Position numbers and translations under genes: made by a program. DNA of 64,000 bases, taken from Moringa oleifera. Its lineage: Eukaryota > Streptophyta > Magnoliopsida > Brassicales > Moringaceae. Location of the stretch: assembly GCA_021397835.1 (NCBI GenBank), contig JAJFZO010000042.1, positions 35,001 through 99,000 on the forward strand, in the 5' to 3' direction. Numbering within the stretch: position 1 is the stretch's first letter; every line of letters starts with the position of its first letter. Positions 34,001 to 46,900 of this stretch are shown piece by piece. The notes beneath the pieces were generated by a model. The model worked only from the letters and a program-made list of their open reading frames with translations. It had not been told where the DNA came from and searched no databases.

Positions 34001-34960
34001 TCTAAGTGCCCAGCGAAGCGAGCAGAGGAGTTCCGCGTCGCATGTACCCTGGGCATGGGAGGCATGCCCCAGCAACCCCCAGCAGACATGGCATGGGCCA
34101 AGTGCCAGCGTGCGGCAGAGGTGGGCGTGCCAGCCAGGCATCAGGCGCCCAACGCGAGCCAGCCCCCTCGTCCCTGTCCCTCGACTAAGTGCCCAGCGAG
34201 CGAGCCAGGGGAGCCGCGTCGCATGGAGCCTGGGCATGGGAGGCATGCCCGGCAGCCCCCAGCAGGCATGGCATGGGCAAAGTGCCCAGCGTGCGGCATC
34301 GGCGGTGCGCGCCAGACAGGCCACGGGCGGCCATCTCGAGCCAGCCCCCTCGCTATGTCCCTCGACTTTGTTGCCCCATGACGAGCAGGGGAGCAGTGTC
34401 ACATGGACTCTAGGCACGGGAGGCATGCCCAGGAAGCCCCCAGCAGGCATGGCATTGGCCAAGTGCCCAGCGTGCTGCAGTGGTGGGTGCGCCAGCGAGG
34501 CCACAAGTGCCCATCGCGAGCCAGCCCCCTCGTCCCTGTCCCTCGACTAAGTGCCCAACGAGCGAGCCGGGGGAGCCGCGTTGCACGGACCCTGGGTGTG
34601 GAAGGCATGCCCTGGCAGCCCTCAGCAGGCAACAGCTGGGCAAAAGCCCAGCGTGCGGACTTGCAGTGGCGCGGCCAGCCAGGTACGGGCGCCCATCGCA
34701 AGCAGCCCCCGTCCCCTGCCCCTCGACTGACTGCCAGCGTGCGAGCGAGGGTGCTGCATCACAAGGACCCTTGCATTGAGGTGGCATGCCAGGACGCCCC
34801 CAGCATGCACGGCATGGGCTGCTCGCCCAGCGTGCGGGCACAGCAGCGTGTGAGGCACGCCAGCCATGCCGCATGAATGTTGCCCATAGGAGCTCCGCCC
34901 CAACGCCCTGTCCCTCGACTAAGTGCCCAGCGACGTGAGTCCAGGTGAGCTGCGTCGCAT
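34001..34960 (+). repeat. Indel-rich, degenerate satellite stretch
   Basis: About five monomers carry many one- and few-base gains and losses, unlike the clean 182-bp phasing elsewhere: CCCAGCGAAGCGAGCAGAGG, AAGTGCCAGCGTGCGG, GGCGGTGCGCGCCAGACAGG, CCCCCTCGCTATGTCCCTCG, GACTTTGTTGCCCCATGACG, GCAGGCAACAGCTGGGCAAA, GACTTGCAGTGGCGCGGCCA, GGACCCTTGCATTGAGGTGG, GTGCGGGCACAGCAGCGTGT, GCATGAATGTTGCCCATAGG and CCAGCGACGTGAGTCCAGGT. Families A and B alternate within it. It may be an old decayed pocket or a low-accuracy consensus; the sequence alone cannot tell. Confidence 0.85.
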
Positions 34961-36000
34961 GGATCCTGGGCACAGAGGGCATGCCCAGGCAGCCCCCAGT
35001 AGGCACGGCATGGGCCAAGTGCCCACCATGCAGCAGCGGTGGCCGCGCCAGCCAGGCAACGGGCGCTCATCACGAGCCAGCCCCCTCGTCCCTGTCCCTC
35101 GACTAAGTGCCCAGCGAGCGAGCCAGGAGAGCCACGTCGCATGGACCCTGGGCACGGGAGGCATGCCAGGCAGCCCCCAGCAGGCACGGCATGGGCCAAG
35201 TGCCCAGCGTGCGGCAGCGGTGGGTGCGCCTGCCAGGCCACGGGCGCCCATCGCGAGCCAGTCTCCTCGTCCCTGTTCCTCGACTAAGTGCCCGGTGAAT
35301 GAGCCAGGGGTGCCACGTCGCACAGACCCTGGGCACGGGAGGCATGCCCAGGCAGCCCCCAGTATGCACGGCATTGGCACAGTGGCATACGTGCGGCAGC
35401 GGTGGGCGCGCCAGCCAGGCCACGGGCGCCCATCGCGAGCCAGTCTCCTCGTCCCTGTTCCTCAACTAAGTGCCCAGCGAGCGAGCCAGGGGAGCCGCGT
35501 CGCACAGATCCTCGGCACGGGAGGAATGCACAGGAAGCCCCCAGTATGCACAGCATGGGCCAAGTGCCCAGCGTGCGGCAGTGGTGGGCGCGCCAGCCAG
35601 GCCACGGGCACCCATCGCGAGCCAGCCCCCTCGTCCCTGTCCCTCGACTAAGTGCCCAGCGAATGAGCCAGGGGAGCCACGTCGCACAGACCCTGGGCAC
35701 AGGAAGCATGCCCACGCAGCCCCCAGTATGCACGGCATTGGTCAAGTGGCATACATGTGGCAGCGGTGGGCGCGCCAGCCAGGCCACGGGCGCCCATCCC
35801 GAGCCAGCCTCCTCGTCCCTGTCCCTCGACTAAGTGCCCAGCGAGCGAGCCAGGGGAGTCACGTCGCACAGATCCTGGGCATGAGAGGCATGCACAGGAA
35901 GCCCCTAGTATGCACAGCTTGGGCCAAGTGCCCAGCGTGCGGCAGCGGAGGGCGCGCAAGCCAGGCAGCGGGCGCCCGTCGCGAGCCAGCCCCCTCGTCC
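34961..36000 (+). repeat. Last family B segment with 364-bp dimers
   Basis: Regular B monomers return. From about 35,290 two monomer types alternate: one with the unusual word CAGTGGCATACGTGCGG or AAGTGGCATACATGTGG, the other with the ordinary CCAAGTGCCCAGCGTGCGGC. The odd word recurs about 364 bp apart (near 35,385 and 35,750). CCCAGTATGCACGGCATTGG is also private to this pocket. Family A begins at about 36,003 (CCCTGGACTGACAGCCC). Confidence 0.8.
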
Positions 36001-39000
36001 CTGCCCCTGGACTGACAGCCCACTGTGCGAGCCAAGGGTGCCATGTCGCACGGACCCTGGGTAGGGGTGGCATGCCCATGCAGCCCCCAGCAGGCATGGC
36101 ATGGGCTACTCGCCCAGTGTGCGGCAGCGGTTGGCGCACCAGCCAGGCCGAGGGTGCCAATAGCGAGCTAGCCCCCTCGTCCCTGCCCCTCGATTGACTC
36201 CCTAGCTTGCAAGCAAGGGGTGCCGCATCGCAAGGACCCTGGGCATGGGTGGCATGCCCAGCCTGCCCCCAGCAGGCATGGCATGGGCTGTTCGCCCAGC
36301 GTGCGGCAGCGGTATGTTCACCAGCAAGGCCGCGGGCGCCCATCGCGAGCTAGCCCCCTCGTCCCTGCCCCTCAACTGACTGCCCAGCGTACGAGCCAGG
36401 GGAGCCGTGTCGCACGGACCCTGGGAACGGGTGGCATGCCCAGGCATCCCCCAGCAGGCACGGCATGGGCTGCTCACACAGCGTGCAGCAGCGGTGGGTG
36501 CGCCAGCCAGGCCGCGGCTGCCCAACGTGAGCAAGCCCCCTCGTCCCTGCCCCTCGACTGACTACCCAGCGTGTGAGCCAGGATGCCGCATCGCACGGAA
36601 CCTGTGCACGGGTGGCACACCCAGGCAGCCCCCAGAAGGCACGGCATGGGCTACTCGCCCAGTGTGCGGCATCAGTGGGCGTGCCAGCGAGGCTGCGGGC
36701 GCCCATCGCAAGCCAGCCCCTTCTTCCCTGCCCCTCAACTGACAGCCCAGCGTGCGAGCCAGGGGTGCCGCGTCGCACTGACTCTGGCCACGGGTGGCAT
36801 GCCCAGGCAGCCCACACAAGGCACGGCATGGGCTGCTCGCACAGCGTGCAGCAGCGATGGGCGCGCAAGCCAGGCTGCGGGACCCCATTGCGAGCCAGCC
36901 CCCACGTCCCTGTCCCTCGACGTAGTGCCCAGCGAGCGATCCAGGGGGGCCGCGTCGCACAGACCCTGGGCACGAGTGGCACGCCCAGGCAGCCCCCAGC
37001 AGGCACGGCATGGGCTGCTAGGCCAGCGTGCGGCAGCGGTGGGCGCGCCAGCCAGGCCGCGGGCGCCCATCGCTAGCCAGCCCCCTCATCCCTGCCCCTC
37101 GACGTACTGCCCTGCATGCGAGCCAGAGGTGCCGTGTCGCACGGACCCTGGGCGCGGGTGGCACGCCCAGGCAGCCCCCAGCAGGCACGGCATGGGCTGC
37201 TCGCCCATAGTGTGGCAGCGGTGGGAGCGCCAGCCCGGTCGCAGGCGCCCATCTCGAGCCAGCCCCCACGTCCCTGTCCCTCGACGTAGTGCCCAGCGAG
37301 CGAGCCAGGAGGGCCGCGTTTTGCGGACCCTGGGCACGAGTGGCACACCCAGGCAGCCCCCAGCCAGGCCGCGGGTGCCCAACGCGAGCCAGCCCCCTGG
37401 TCCCTGTCCCTCGACTAAGTGCCCAGCGAGCAAGTCTGGGCAGCTGCGCCCCACAGACCCTGGGCATGGGAGGCATGCCCCTGCATCCCTCAACAGGCAC
37501 GGCATGGGCCAAGTGCCCAGCCTGTTGTAGAGGTTGGCGCGCCAGCCAGGCCACGGGCGCCCATCGCGAGCCAGCCCCCTCGTCCCTGTCCCTTGACTAA
37601 GTGCCCAGCGACTGAGCCATGGGGGCCGCATTGCATGGACCCTGGGCACGGGTGGCATGCCCAGGCAGCCCCCAGCAGGCATGGCATGGGCTTCTCGCCC
37701 AGCGTGCGGCAGCGGTGGGCTCGCCAGCCAGGCCGCAGCCGCCCATCGCGAGCCAGTCCCCCGTCCCTGCCCCTCGACTTACTGCCCAGCGTGCGAGCCA
37801 GGTGTGCCACATCACATGGACCCTGGGCAAGGGTGGCATGCCCTGGCAGCCCAAAGCAGGCACGGCATGGGCTGCTCGCCCAGCATGCGGCTGCGGTGGG
37901 CGCCCCAGTCATGCCGCGGGCGCCTATCTCGAGCCAGCCCCCTCGTCCCTGCCACTCGACTGACTGCCCAGCGTACGAGCCAGGGGTACCCGATTGCACA
38001 GACCATGGGCACGAGTGGCACACCTTGGAAGCCCCGAGCAGGCACGGCATGGGCAGCTCGCCCAGCGTGCGGCAGCGGTGGGCGCGCCTGCAAGGCAGCG
38101 GCCGCCCATCGTGAGCCAGCCCCCACATCGCTGTCCCTCGACAAAGTGCCCAGCAAGGGAGCAAGGGGGTCCATGTTGCACGGACCCCGGGCACGGGTGT
38201 GACGCCCAGGCAGCCCCCAGCAGGCACGGCATGGGCTGCTAGCCCAGAGTGCGGCAGCGGTGGCCAGCCTTCTCGTCCTTGCCCCTCGAGAGACTGCCCA
38301 GCGTGCGAGGCAGGGGTGCCGCGTTGCACGGACTGTGGACACGGGTGGCAAGCCCAGGCAGCCCCCGACAGGCACGGCATGGGCTGCTCGCCCAGCGTGC
38401 GACAGCGGTGGGCGTGCCAGCCAGGCCGCAGGCGCCCATCGCGAGCCAGCCCCCTCGTCCCTGTCCCACAATGCAGAGCCCAGCGACTGAGCCAGGGGGG
38501 CTGCGTCGCACGGACACTGGGCACGGGTAGCATCCCCAGGCAGCCCCCAGCAGGGACGGCATGGGCTGCTCGCCCAGCATGCGGCGGCGGTGGGTGCGCA
38601 AGCCAGGCCATGGGCGCCCATCGCGAGCCAGCCCCCTCGTCCCTGCCCCTTGACTGACTGCCCAGCGTGCAAGCCAGAGGTGCCGCGTTGCACGGACCCT
38701 GGGCATGGGTGGCACGCCCAGGCATCCCACAGCAGGCATGGCATGGGCTGCTCGCCCAGCGTGCGGCAGCGGTTGGCGCGCCAGCCAGGCCGCGGGCTCC
38801 AATCGCGAGCCAGCCCCCACGTCCCTGTCCCTCGACGTAGTGCCCAGTGAGCGAGCCAGGGGAGCAGCATTGCACGGAAACTGGGCACGAGTGGCACGCC
38901 CAGGCAGCCCCCAGCAGGCACAGCATGGGCTGCTCGCCTTGCGTGCGGCAGCGGTGGGTGCACCAGCCAGGCCGCGGGCGCCCATCGCAAGCCAGCCCCC

Positions 39001-40989
39001 TCGTCCCTGCCCCTCGACTAAGTGCCTAGTGAGCGAGCCAGGGGGGCCATGTCACATGGACCCTGGGCACGGGCAGCACACCCAGGCAGCCCCCAGCAGG
39101 CACGGCACGGGGTGCTCGCCCAGCGTGCGGCAGCGGTAGCCAGCCCCCTCGTCCCTGCCCCTCGACTGACTGCCCAGCGTGTGAGCCAGGGGTACCTCAT
39201 CGCACGGACCATGGGCATGGGTGGCATGCCCAGGCAGCCCCCAGCAGGCACGGCATGGGCTGCTCGACCAGCGTGCGGCAGCGGTGGGCGCACCAGCCTT
39301 GCCGCAGGCGCCCATCACGAGCCAGCGCCCCGTCCCTGCCCAGCGTGCGAGCCAGGGGTGCTGCATCACACAGACTCTGGGCACGGGTGGCATGCCCAGG
39401 CAGCCTCCAGCAGGCACGGCATGGGCTGCTCGCCCAGCGTGAGGCAGCGGTAGGTGCTAGCCAGGCCGCGGGCGCCCATCACGAGCCAGCCCCCTCGTCC
39501 CTGCCCCTTGACTGACTGCCCAGCGTGCGAGCCCGGGGTGCCATATCGCATGGACCCTTGGCACAGATGGCATGCCCAGGCATACCCCAGCAGGCACCGC
39601 ATGGCCTGTTCACCCAGCATGTGGAAGCGGTGGGCGCACCAGCCAGGCTGTGGGCCCCCATTGCGAGCCAGCCCCTCGTCCCTGCCCCTCGACTGACTGC
39701 CTTGCGTGCGAGGCAGGGGTGCCGCGTCGCACAGACCTTGGGCACGGGTGGGACGCCCAGGCAGCCCCAAGCAGGCACGACAAGGGCTGCTTGCCCAGCG
39801 TGCGGCAGCGGTGGGCGCGCCAGCCAGGGCGCGGGCGCCCATCGCGAGCCAGCCCCCACGTCCCTGTCCCTTGACTAAGTGCCTAGCAATCGAGCCAGGG
39901 GGGAAATGTCGCATGAACCCTGGGCACGGGTGACACGCCCAGGCAGCCCCCAGCAGGCACGGCATGGGCTGCTCGCCCAGCGTGCGGCAGCGGTAGCCAG
40001 CCCCCTCGTCCCTGCCCCTCGAGTGACTGCCCAGCGTGCGAGCCAGGGTGCCGCATCGCACGGACCTTGGGCACGGGTGGCACACCCAGGAAGCCCCCAG
40101 TAGGAACGGCATGGGCTGCTCACCCAGTGTGCGGCAGCAGTGGTTGCGCCAGCCAGGCCGCGGGCGCCCATCGTGAGCCAGCCCCCACGTCCCAGTCCCT
40201 CAACGTAGTGCCCAGCGAGCGAGCCAGGGGGGCCACATCGCACAGACTCTGGGCATGAGTGGCATGCCAAGGCAGCACCCAGCAGGCAAGGCATGGGCTG
40301 GTCGCCCAGCGTGCGGCAGCGGTGGGTGAGCCAGCCAGGCCACGGGCGCCCATCGCGAGCCAGCCCCCTTGTCCCAGCCCCTCGACTGGCTGCCCAGCGT
40401 GCAAGCCAGGGGTACTGTGTCGCACGGACCCTGGGTACAGGTGGCACGCCCAGGGAGCCCCAAGCAGGCATGGCATGGGCTGCTCGCCCAGCGTGCGGCA
40501 GCGGTCGGCACGCCAACCAGGCTGCGGGCACCCATCGCGAGCCAGCCCCCTCGTTCCTGTCCCTCGACTAAGTGCCCAGCGAGCGAGCCTGGGGAGCCGT
40601 GTTGCACTGACCCTAGGCATGGGAGGCATGCCCCGGCATCCCCCAGCAGGCACGGCATGGGCTGCTCACCCAGCGTGCGGCAGCGGTGGGCGTGCCAGCC
40701 AGGCCGCGGGCACCCATCGAGAGCCAACCCCCTCGTCTGTGCCCCTTGACTGGCTGCCCAGCGTTCGAGCCTGGGTGCCGCATTGCACTGATGCTGGGCT
40801 CGGGGTGCACACCCAGGCAACCCCCAGCAGGCACGGCATGGGCTGCTTGCCCAGCGTGCGGCAGCGGTATGTTCACCGGCAGCGCCGCGGGCGCCTATCG
40901 CGAGCTAGCCCCCTCGTCCCTGCCCCTCAACTGACTGCCCAGCCAGGGAAGCCGTGTCGCACGGACTCTGGGAACAGGTGGCACGCCCA

Positions 40990-41970
40990 GGCATCCCCCA
41001 GCAGGCATGGCATGGGCTACTCGCACGGCGTGCGGCAGCGGCTGGAGAGCCAGCCAGGCCGCGGGTGACCATCGCGAGCCAGCCCCCGAGTCTCTTCCCC
41101 TCGACTAAGTGCCCAGCCTCTGAGACAGGGAAGCTGTGTCGCACGGACCCTGGGAACAGGTGGTACACCCGAGAAGCCCCCAGCAGGCACGGCATGGGCT
41201 GCTCGCCCAGCGTGCTGCAGCGGTGGGCGCGCCAGCCGGGCCGCGGGTGCCCATCCCAAGCCAGTCCCCACGTCCCAGTCCCTAGACTAAGTGCCCAGCG
41301 AGCGAGCCCGGGGGGCCGCGTCGCACAGAGCCTGGGCACGTGTGGCGTGCCCAGGCAGCTCCCAGCAGGCACCGCATGGGCTGCTCACCCAGCATGAAGC
41401 AGAGGTGGGTGCGCCACCCAGGCCGCGGGCGCCCATCACGAGCCAGCCCCCTCGTCCCTGCCCCTCGACTGACTGCCAAGCGTGCGAGCCAGAGTTGCCG
41501 CGTCGCACAGACCCTGGGCAGGGGTAGCACGCCCGGGAAGCCCCTAGCAGGAACGGCATGGGCTGCTCGCCCAGTGTGCGGCAGCGGTGGGCGCAGAAGC
41601 CAGGCCGCGGGCGCCCGTCCCGAGCCAGCTCCCTGGTCCCCGCCCCTCAACTGACTGCCCAGCGTGCGACCCAGGGGTGCCCCGTCACACAGACCCTGGG
41701 CACAGGTGGCATGCCCGGGCAGCCCCCAGCAGGCACGGCATGGGCTGCTTGCCCAGCGTGCGGCAGCGGTGGGCGCTCCAGCCTGGCCGCGGGCGCCCAT
41801 CGCGAGCCAGCCCCCACGTCCCTGTCCCTCGACTAAGTGCCCCGCAAGCGAGCCAGGGGCGCCGCGTCACAAGGTCTCTGGGCACGGTTGGTAGGCCCAG
41901 GCAGCCCCCAGCAGGCACGGCATGGGCTGCTCGCCCAGCGTGAGGTAGCGGTGGCACGTCATCCAAGCTG
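40990..41970 (+). repeat. About 1-kb segment shared with 47,453-48,433
   Basis: GGCTGGAG at 41,040 and 47,503, and GCAGAAGCCAGG at 41,593 and 48,056, are both exactly 6,463 bp apart. Between them the rare words AGCCCGGGGGGCCGCGTCGC, CACAGAGCCTGGGCAC, GTGCGCCACCCAGGCC and CTGGTCCCCGCCCCTCAACT recur in order, with no net indel over at least 550 bp. This is a block copied across about 35 monomers. Confidence 0.85.
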
Positions 41971-43423
41971 CGGGCACCCATCGTGAGCAAGCCCCCGAGT
42001 CCTTGCCCCTCGACTGACTGCCCAATGTGCAAACCAAAGGGAGCTGCGTCGCAAGGACCCTGGGCTGGGGAGGCATGCCCAGGCAGCCCGCAGCAGGCAC
42101 GGCTTGGGCCAAGTGCCCAGCATGTGGCAGCGGTGGGCGCACCAGCCAGGCCACGGACTCCCATCGCGAGCCAGCCCCCTGGTCCCTGTCCCTCGACGTA
42201 GTGCCCAGCGAGCGAGCCAGGGCGGCCGCGTCGCACTGACACTGGGCATGGATGGCACGCCCAGGATTCCACCAGCAGGCACGGCACGGGCTGCTCGCCC
42301 AGCGCGCGGCAGCGGTGGGCGCGCCAGCCAGGCCGCGGGCGCCCATCGCGAGCCAGACCCCTCGTCCCTGCCCCTCAATTGACTGCCCAGCATGCGAGCC
42401 AGGGGTGCAGCGTTGCATGGACCCTGGGCAAGGGTGGCATGCTCAGGCAGCCCCCAGAAGGCACAGCATGGGCTGCTCGCCCAGCGTGCGGCAGCGGTGG
42501 GCGTGCCAGCCAGGCTGCAGGCGCTTATCGCAAGCCAGCCCCCACGTCCCTGTTCCTCGACTATGTGCAAAGCGAGCGAGCCAGGGGGCCTGCATCGCAC
42601 GGACCCTGGGCACGGGTGGCATGACCAGGCAGCCCCCAGCAGGCACGGCATGGGCTGCTCGCCCAGCGTACAGCAGTGGTGGGCACACTAGCCATGCCGC
42701 GGGCGCCCATCGCGAGCCAGCCCCCACGTCCCCGTCCCTCGACTAAGTGCCCAGCGAGCGAGCCAGGGGGGCCGCCTCGCACGGACCCTGGGCAAGGGTG
42801 GTACACCAAGGAAGCCCCCAGCAGGCACGGCATGGGCTGCTCGCCCATTGTGCGGCAGCGGTGGGCGCGCCAGTCAGGCCGCGGGCGCCCATCGCGAGCC
42901 AGTCCCCACGTCCCTGTCCCTCGACTGACTGCTCAGCGAGCGAGCAAGGGAGGCTGCGTCGCACGGACCCTGGGCAAGGGTGGCATGCCCAGGAAGCCCC
43001 CAGCAGGAACGGCATGGGCTGCTCGCCCAGTGAGCAGCAGCGGCGGGCGCGCCAGCCAGGCCGCGGGCACCCATCTCGAGCCAGCCCCCGAGTGCCTGCC
43101 CCTCGACTGACTGCCCAGCCTGCGAGGCAAGGAAGCAGTGTCGCACGGACCCTGGGCATGGTTGGCACACCCGGGCAGCCCCCAGCAGGCACGGCATGGG
43201 ATGCTCGCCCAGTGGGCGGCAGCAGTGGGTGCGCCAGCCAGGCCGCGGGAGCCCATCGCGAGCCACCCCCCTCGTCCCTGCCCCTCGACTGACTGCCCAG
43301 CGTGGCATGGACCCTGGGCACGGGTGGCAAGCCCGGGCTGCCCCCAGAAGGCATGGCATGGGTTGCTCACCCAGCGTGCGGCAGCGGTGGGCGCGTCATC
43401 CAGGCCGCTGGCGTCCATCGCGA

Positions 43424-43990
43424 GCCAGCCCCCACATCCCTGTCCCTCGACTAAGTATCCAGCTAGCGCATCAGAGGGGCCGCGTCGCACGGACCCTAGG
43501 CACGGGTGGCACGCCCAGGCAGCCCCCAGCAGGCACGGCATGGGCTGCTCGCCAAGCGTGCGGCAGTGGTAGCCAGCCCCCTCGTCCCTGCCCCTCGACC
43601 GACTGCCCAGCGTGTGAGCCAGGGATGCCGCGTCGGACAGACCCTGGGCACGGGTGGCACGCCCAGGCAGCCTCCGGCAGGCACCGCATGGGCTGCTCGC
43701 CAAGCCTGCGGCAGTGGTAGCCAGCCCCCTCGTCCCTGCCCCTCGACTGACTGCCCAGCGTGCGAGCCAGGGATACCACATCACACGGACCCTGGGCACG
43801 GGTGGCACGCCCAGCACGAACAGCATGGGCTGCTTGCGCAGCAAGCGGCAGCGGTAGCCAGCCCCCTCGTCCCTGCCCCTCGACTCACTTCCCAGCGTGC
43901 GAGCCAGGGGTGCCGCATCGCACGGACCCTGGGCACGGGTGGCACCCCCAGCAGGCACGGCACGGGCTTCTCACCCAGTGCGTGGCAGCG
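43424..43990 (+). repeat. Locally amplified 148-bp short monomers (34-bp deletion)
   Basis: In three consecutive monomers GCAG(C/T)GGT is followed directly by AGCCAGCC, at 43,571, 43,719 and 43,856. They lack the 34 bases that normally lie between, which contain the GGGCGC...GCGCCC dyad. The first two are spaced 148 bp (182 - 34); the third is 137 bp because of another loss near CCCAGCACGAACAGC. The same 34-bp deletion is found singly at about 7,790, 38,262, 39,138, 39,995 and 44,700. Confidence 0.85.
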
Positions 43991-46900
43991 GTGGGTGCGC
44001 CAGCCAGGCCGCGGGCGCCCATCGCAAGCCAGCCCCCACGTTTCTGTCTCTCGACTAAGGGCCCAGTGAGCGAGCCGGGGGGGCCGCGTCGCATGGACCC
44101 TAGGCTCTTGTGGCATACCCAGGCAGCCCCCAGCGGGCACGGCATGGGCTGCTCGCCCAGCGTGAGGCAACGGTAGGCGCGCCAGCCAGGCCGCTGGCGC
44201 CCGTCGCGAGGCAGCCCACACGTCCCTGTCCCTCGACTAAGTGCCCAGAGAGCGAGCCAGGCGGGCCGCGTCGTATGGATCCTGGGCATGGGTGGCATGC
44301 CCAGGCAGCCCTTGGCAGGCACGACATGGGCTGCTCGCCCAGCGTGCGGCAGCGGTGGGCGTGCCAGCCAAGCCGCGGGCGCCTATCGCGAGCCAGCCCC
44401 CACGTCCCTATCCCTCGACTAAGTGCCTAGCGAGTGAGCCAGGCGGGCTGTGTCATATGGACCCTGTGCATGGGTGGCATGTGCAGGCAGCCCCCGGCAG
44501 GCACGACATGGGTTGCTCGCCCAGTGTGCAGCAGCAGTGGGCGTGCCAGCCAGGCCGCGGGAGCATATCGCGAGCCAGCCCCCAAGTCCAGCGAGCGAGA
44601 CAGGGGAGCCACATCGCACAGACCCTGGGCATGGGTGGCACGCCCAGGAAGCCCCCAGCAGGCACGGCATGGGCTGCTCGCCCAGCATGCTGCAGCGGTA
44701 GTCAGCCCCCTCGTCCCTGCCCCTCGACTGACTTCCCAGCATGCGAGCAAGCGGTACCGTGTCGCACGGACCCTTGGAATGGGTGGCACGCCCAGGCAGC
44801 CCCCAACAGGCACGGCATGGACTGCTCACCCAGCGTGCGGCAGTGGTGGGGGCGCCAGCCAGGCCGCGAGCGCCCATCTTGAGCCAGCCCACTCGTCCCT
44901 GCCCCTCGACGGACTGCCCAGTGTGCGAGCCATGGGTACCGCGTTGCACGGACCTAGGCACAGGTGGCATGCCAAGGCAGCCCCCAGCAGGCTAGGGATA
45001 GGCTGCTCGCCCAGCGTGCGGCAGCGGTTGGCGCGCCAGCCAGGCCGCGGGCGCCCATCGCGAGCCAGCACCCACGTCCCTGTCCCTCGACTAAGTGCCC
45101 AGCGAGAGAGCCAGGTGGACCGCGTCGCACGGACCTTGGGCACGGGTGGCATGCCCAGGAATCCCCCAGCTGGCACGGCATGGGTTGCTCGCCCAGCGTG
45201 GGGCAGCGTTGGGCGCGCCAGCTAGGCCGTGGGCGCCCATAGCGAGCCAGCCCCCGAGTCCCTGCCTTTCGACTGACTGCCCAGTGTGCGAGGCAGGGGA
45301 GCCGTGTCGCACGGACCCTGGGCATGGGTGGCAGGCCTGGGCATCCCCCAGCAGGCACAGCATGGGCTACTCGCCCAATGTGTGGCAGTGGTGGGCGCGC
45401 CAGCCAGGCCGCGGTCACCCATCGCGACCCAGCCCCCGAGTCCCTGCCCCTCGACTGACTGCCCAGCAGGCTCGGCAAGGCCTGCTCGCCCAGTGTGCGG
45501 CAGTGGTTGGCGCACCAGCCATGCCGCGGGTGCCCATTGCGAGCCAGCCCCCACGTCCCTGTCCCTCGACTAAGTGCCCTGCAAGCGAGCCAAGGGGGCC
45601 GCGTCACAAGGTCTCTGGGCACGGTTGGTAGGCCCAGGCAGCCCCCAGCAGGCATGGCATGGGCCGCTCGCCCAGTGTGAGGCAGTGGTGGCACGTCAGC
45701 CAGGCAGCGGGCGCCCATCGCGAACCAGCCCCCGAGTCCCTGCCCATCGACTGACTGCCCAGCATGGGATCCAGGGGTGCCACATCGCACGGACCCTGGG
45801 CACGGGTGGCATTCCAGGGCAGCCCCCAGTAGGCCCGGCATGGGCTGCTCACCCAGTGTACGGCAGCGGTGGTCGCGCCAGCCAGGCCGCGGGCGCCCAT
45901 CGCGAGCCAGCCCCCACGTCCCTGTCCCTCGACATAGTGCCCAGCGAGCGAGCCAAGGGTGGCCTCATCACACGGACCTTGGACATGTGTGGCACTCCCA
46001 GGCAGCCCCCAGAAGGCATGGCATGGGCTGCTCACCCATTGAGCGGCAGCGGCTGGCGCGCCAGCCAGGCCGCGGGCACCCATCGCGAGCCAGCCCCCTA
46101 GTCCCTGCCCCTCGACTGACTGCCCAGCATGGGATCCAGGGGTGCCACATCGAACGGACCCTGGGCATGGGTGGCATTCCCGGGCAGCCCCCAGTAGGCC
46201 CAGCATGGGCTGCTCGCCCAGTGTACGGCAGCGGTGGTCGCGCCAGCCAGGCCGCGGGCGCCCATCGCGAGCCAGCCCCCACGTCCCTGTCCCTCGACGT
46301 AGTGCCCAGCGAGCGAGCCAAGGGGGCCGCATCACACGGACCATGGACATGTGTGGCACTCCCAGGCAGCCCCCAGCAGGAACGGCATGGGTTGCTCGCC
46401 CAGTGAGCGGCAGCGGCTGGCGCGCCAGCCAGGCCGCGGGCACCCATCGCGAGCCAGCCCCCGAGTCCCTGCCCCTCGACTGACTGCCCAGCCTACGAGG
46501 CAAGGAAGCAGCATCGCACGGACCCTGGGCACGGTTGGCACACCCGGGCAGCCCCCAGCAGGAATGGCATGGGCTGCTTGCCCAGTGTGCGGCAGCAGTG
46601 GGCGTGCCAGCCAGGCCGCGGGCGCCCATCGCGAGCCATCCCCCTCGTCCCTGCCCCTCGACGGACTGCCCAGTGTGGGAGCCAGGGGTGCCGCGTCGTA
46701 CGGACCCTGGGCATGGGTGGCAAACCCGGGCTGCCCCCAGAAGGCACGGCATGGGTTGCTCGCCCAGCGTGCGGCAGCGGTGGGCGCGTCATCCCGGCCG
46801 CGGGCGTCCATCGCGAGCCAGCCCCCACATCCCTGTCCCTCGACTAAGTGCCCAGCAAGTGAGCAAGGGGGGCTTTGTTGCACAGACCCTGGGCATGGGT

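Noticed and set aside
34620..34960. A unique non-satellite insert or gene fragment in the disordered stretch
   Set aside because: Every piece still aligns to the monomer in order once small indels are allowed (for example GCATGGGCTGCTCGCCCAGC and CCCTGTCCCTCGACTAAGTG).
38199..38657. A collagen-like or proline-rich cell-wall protein suggested by Pro-rich translations
   Set aside because: No Gly-X-Y or Ser-Pro(n) periodicity is kept in one frame. The Pro content comes from CCC runs of the monomer, and the frame changes with each 182-bp step.
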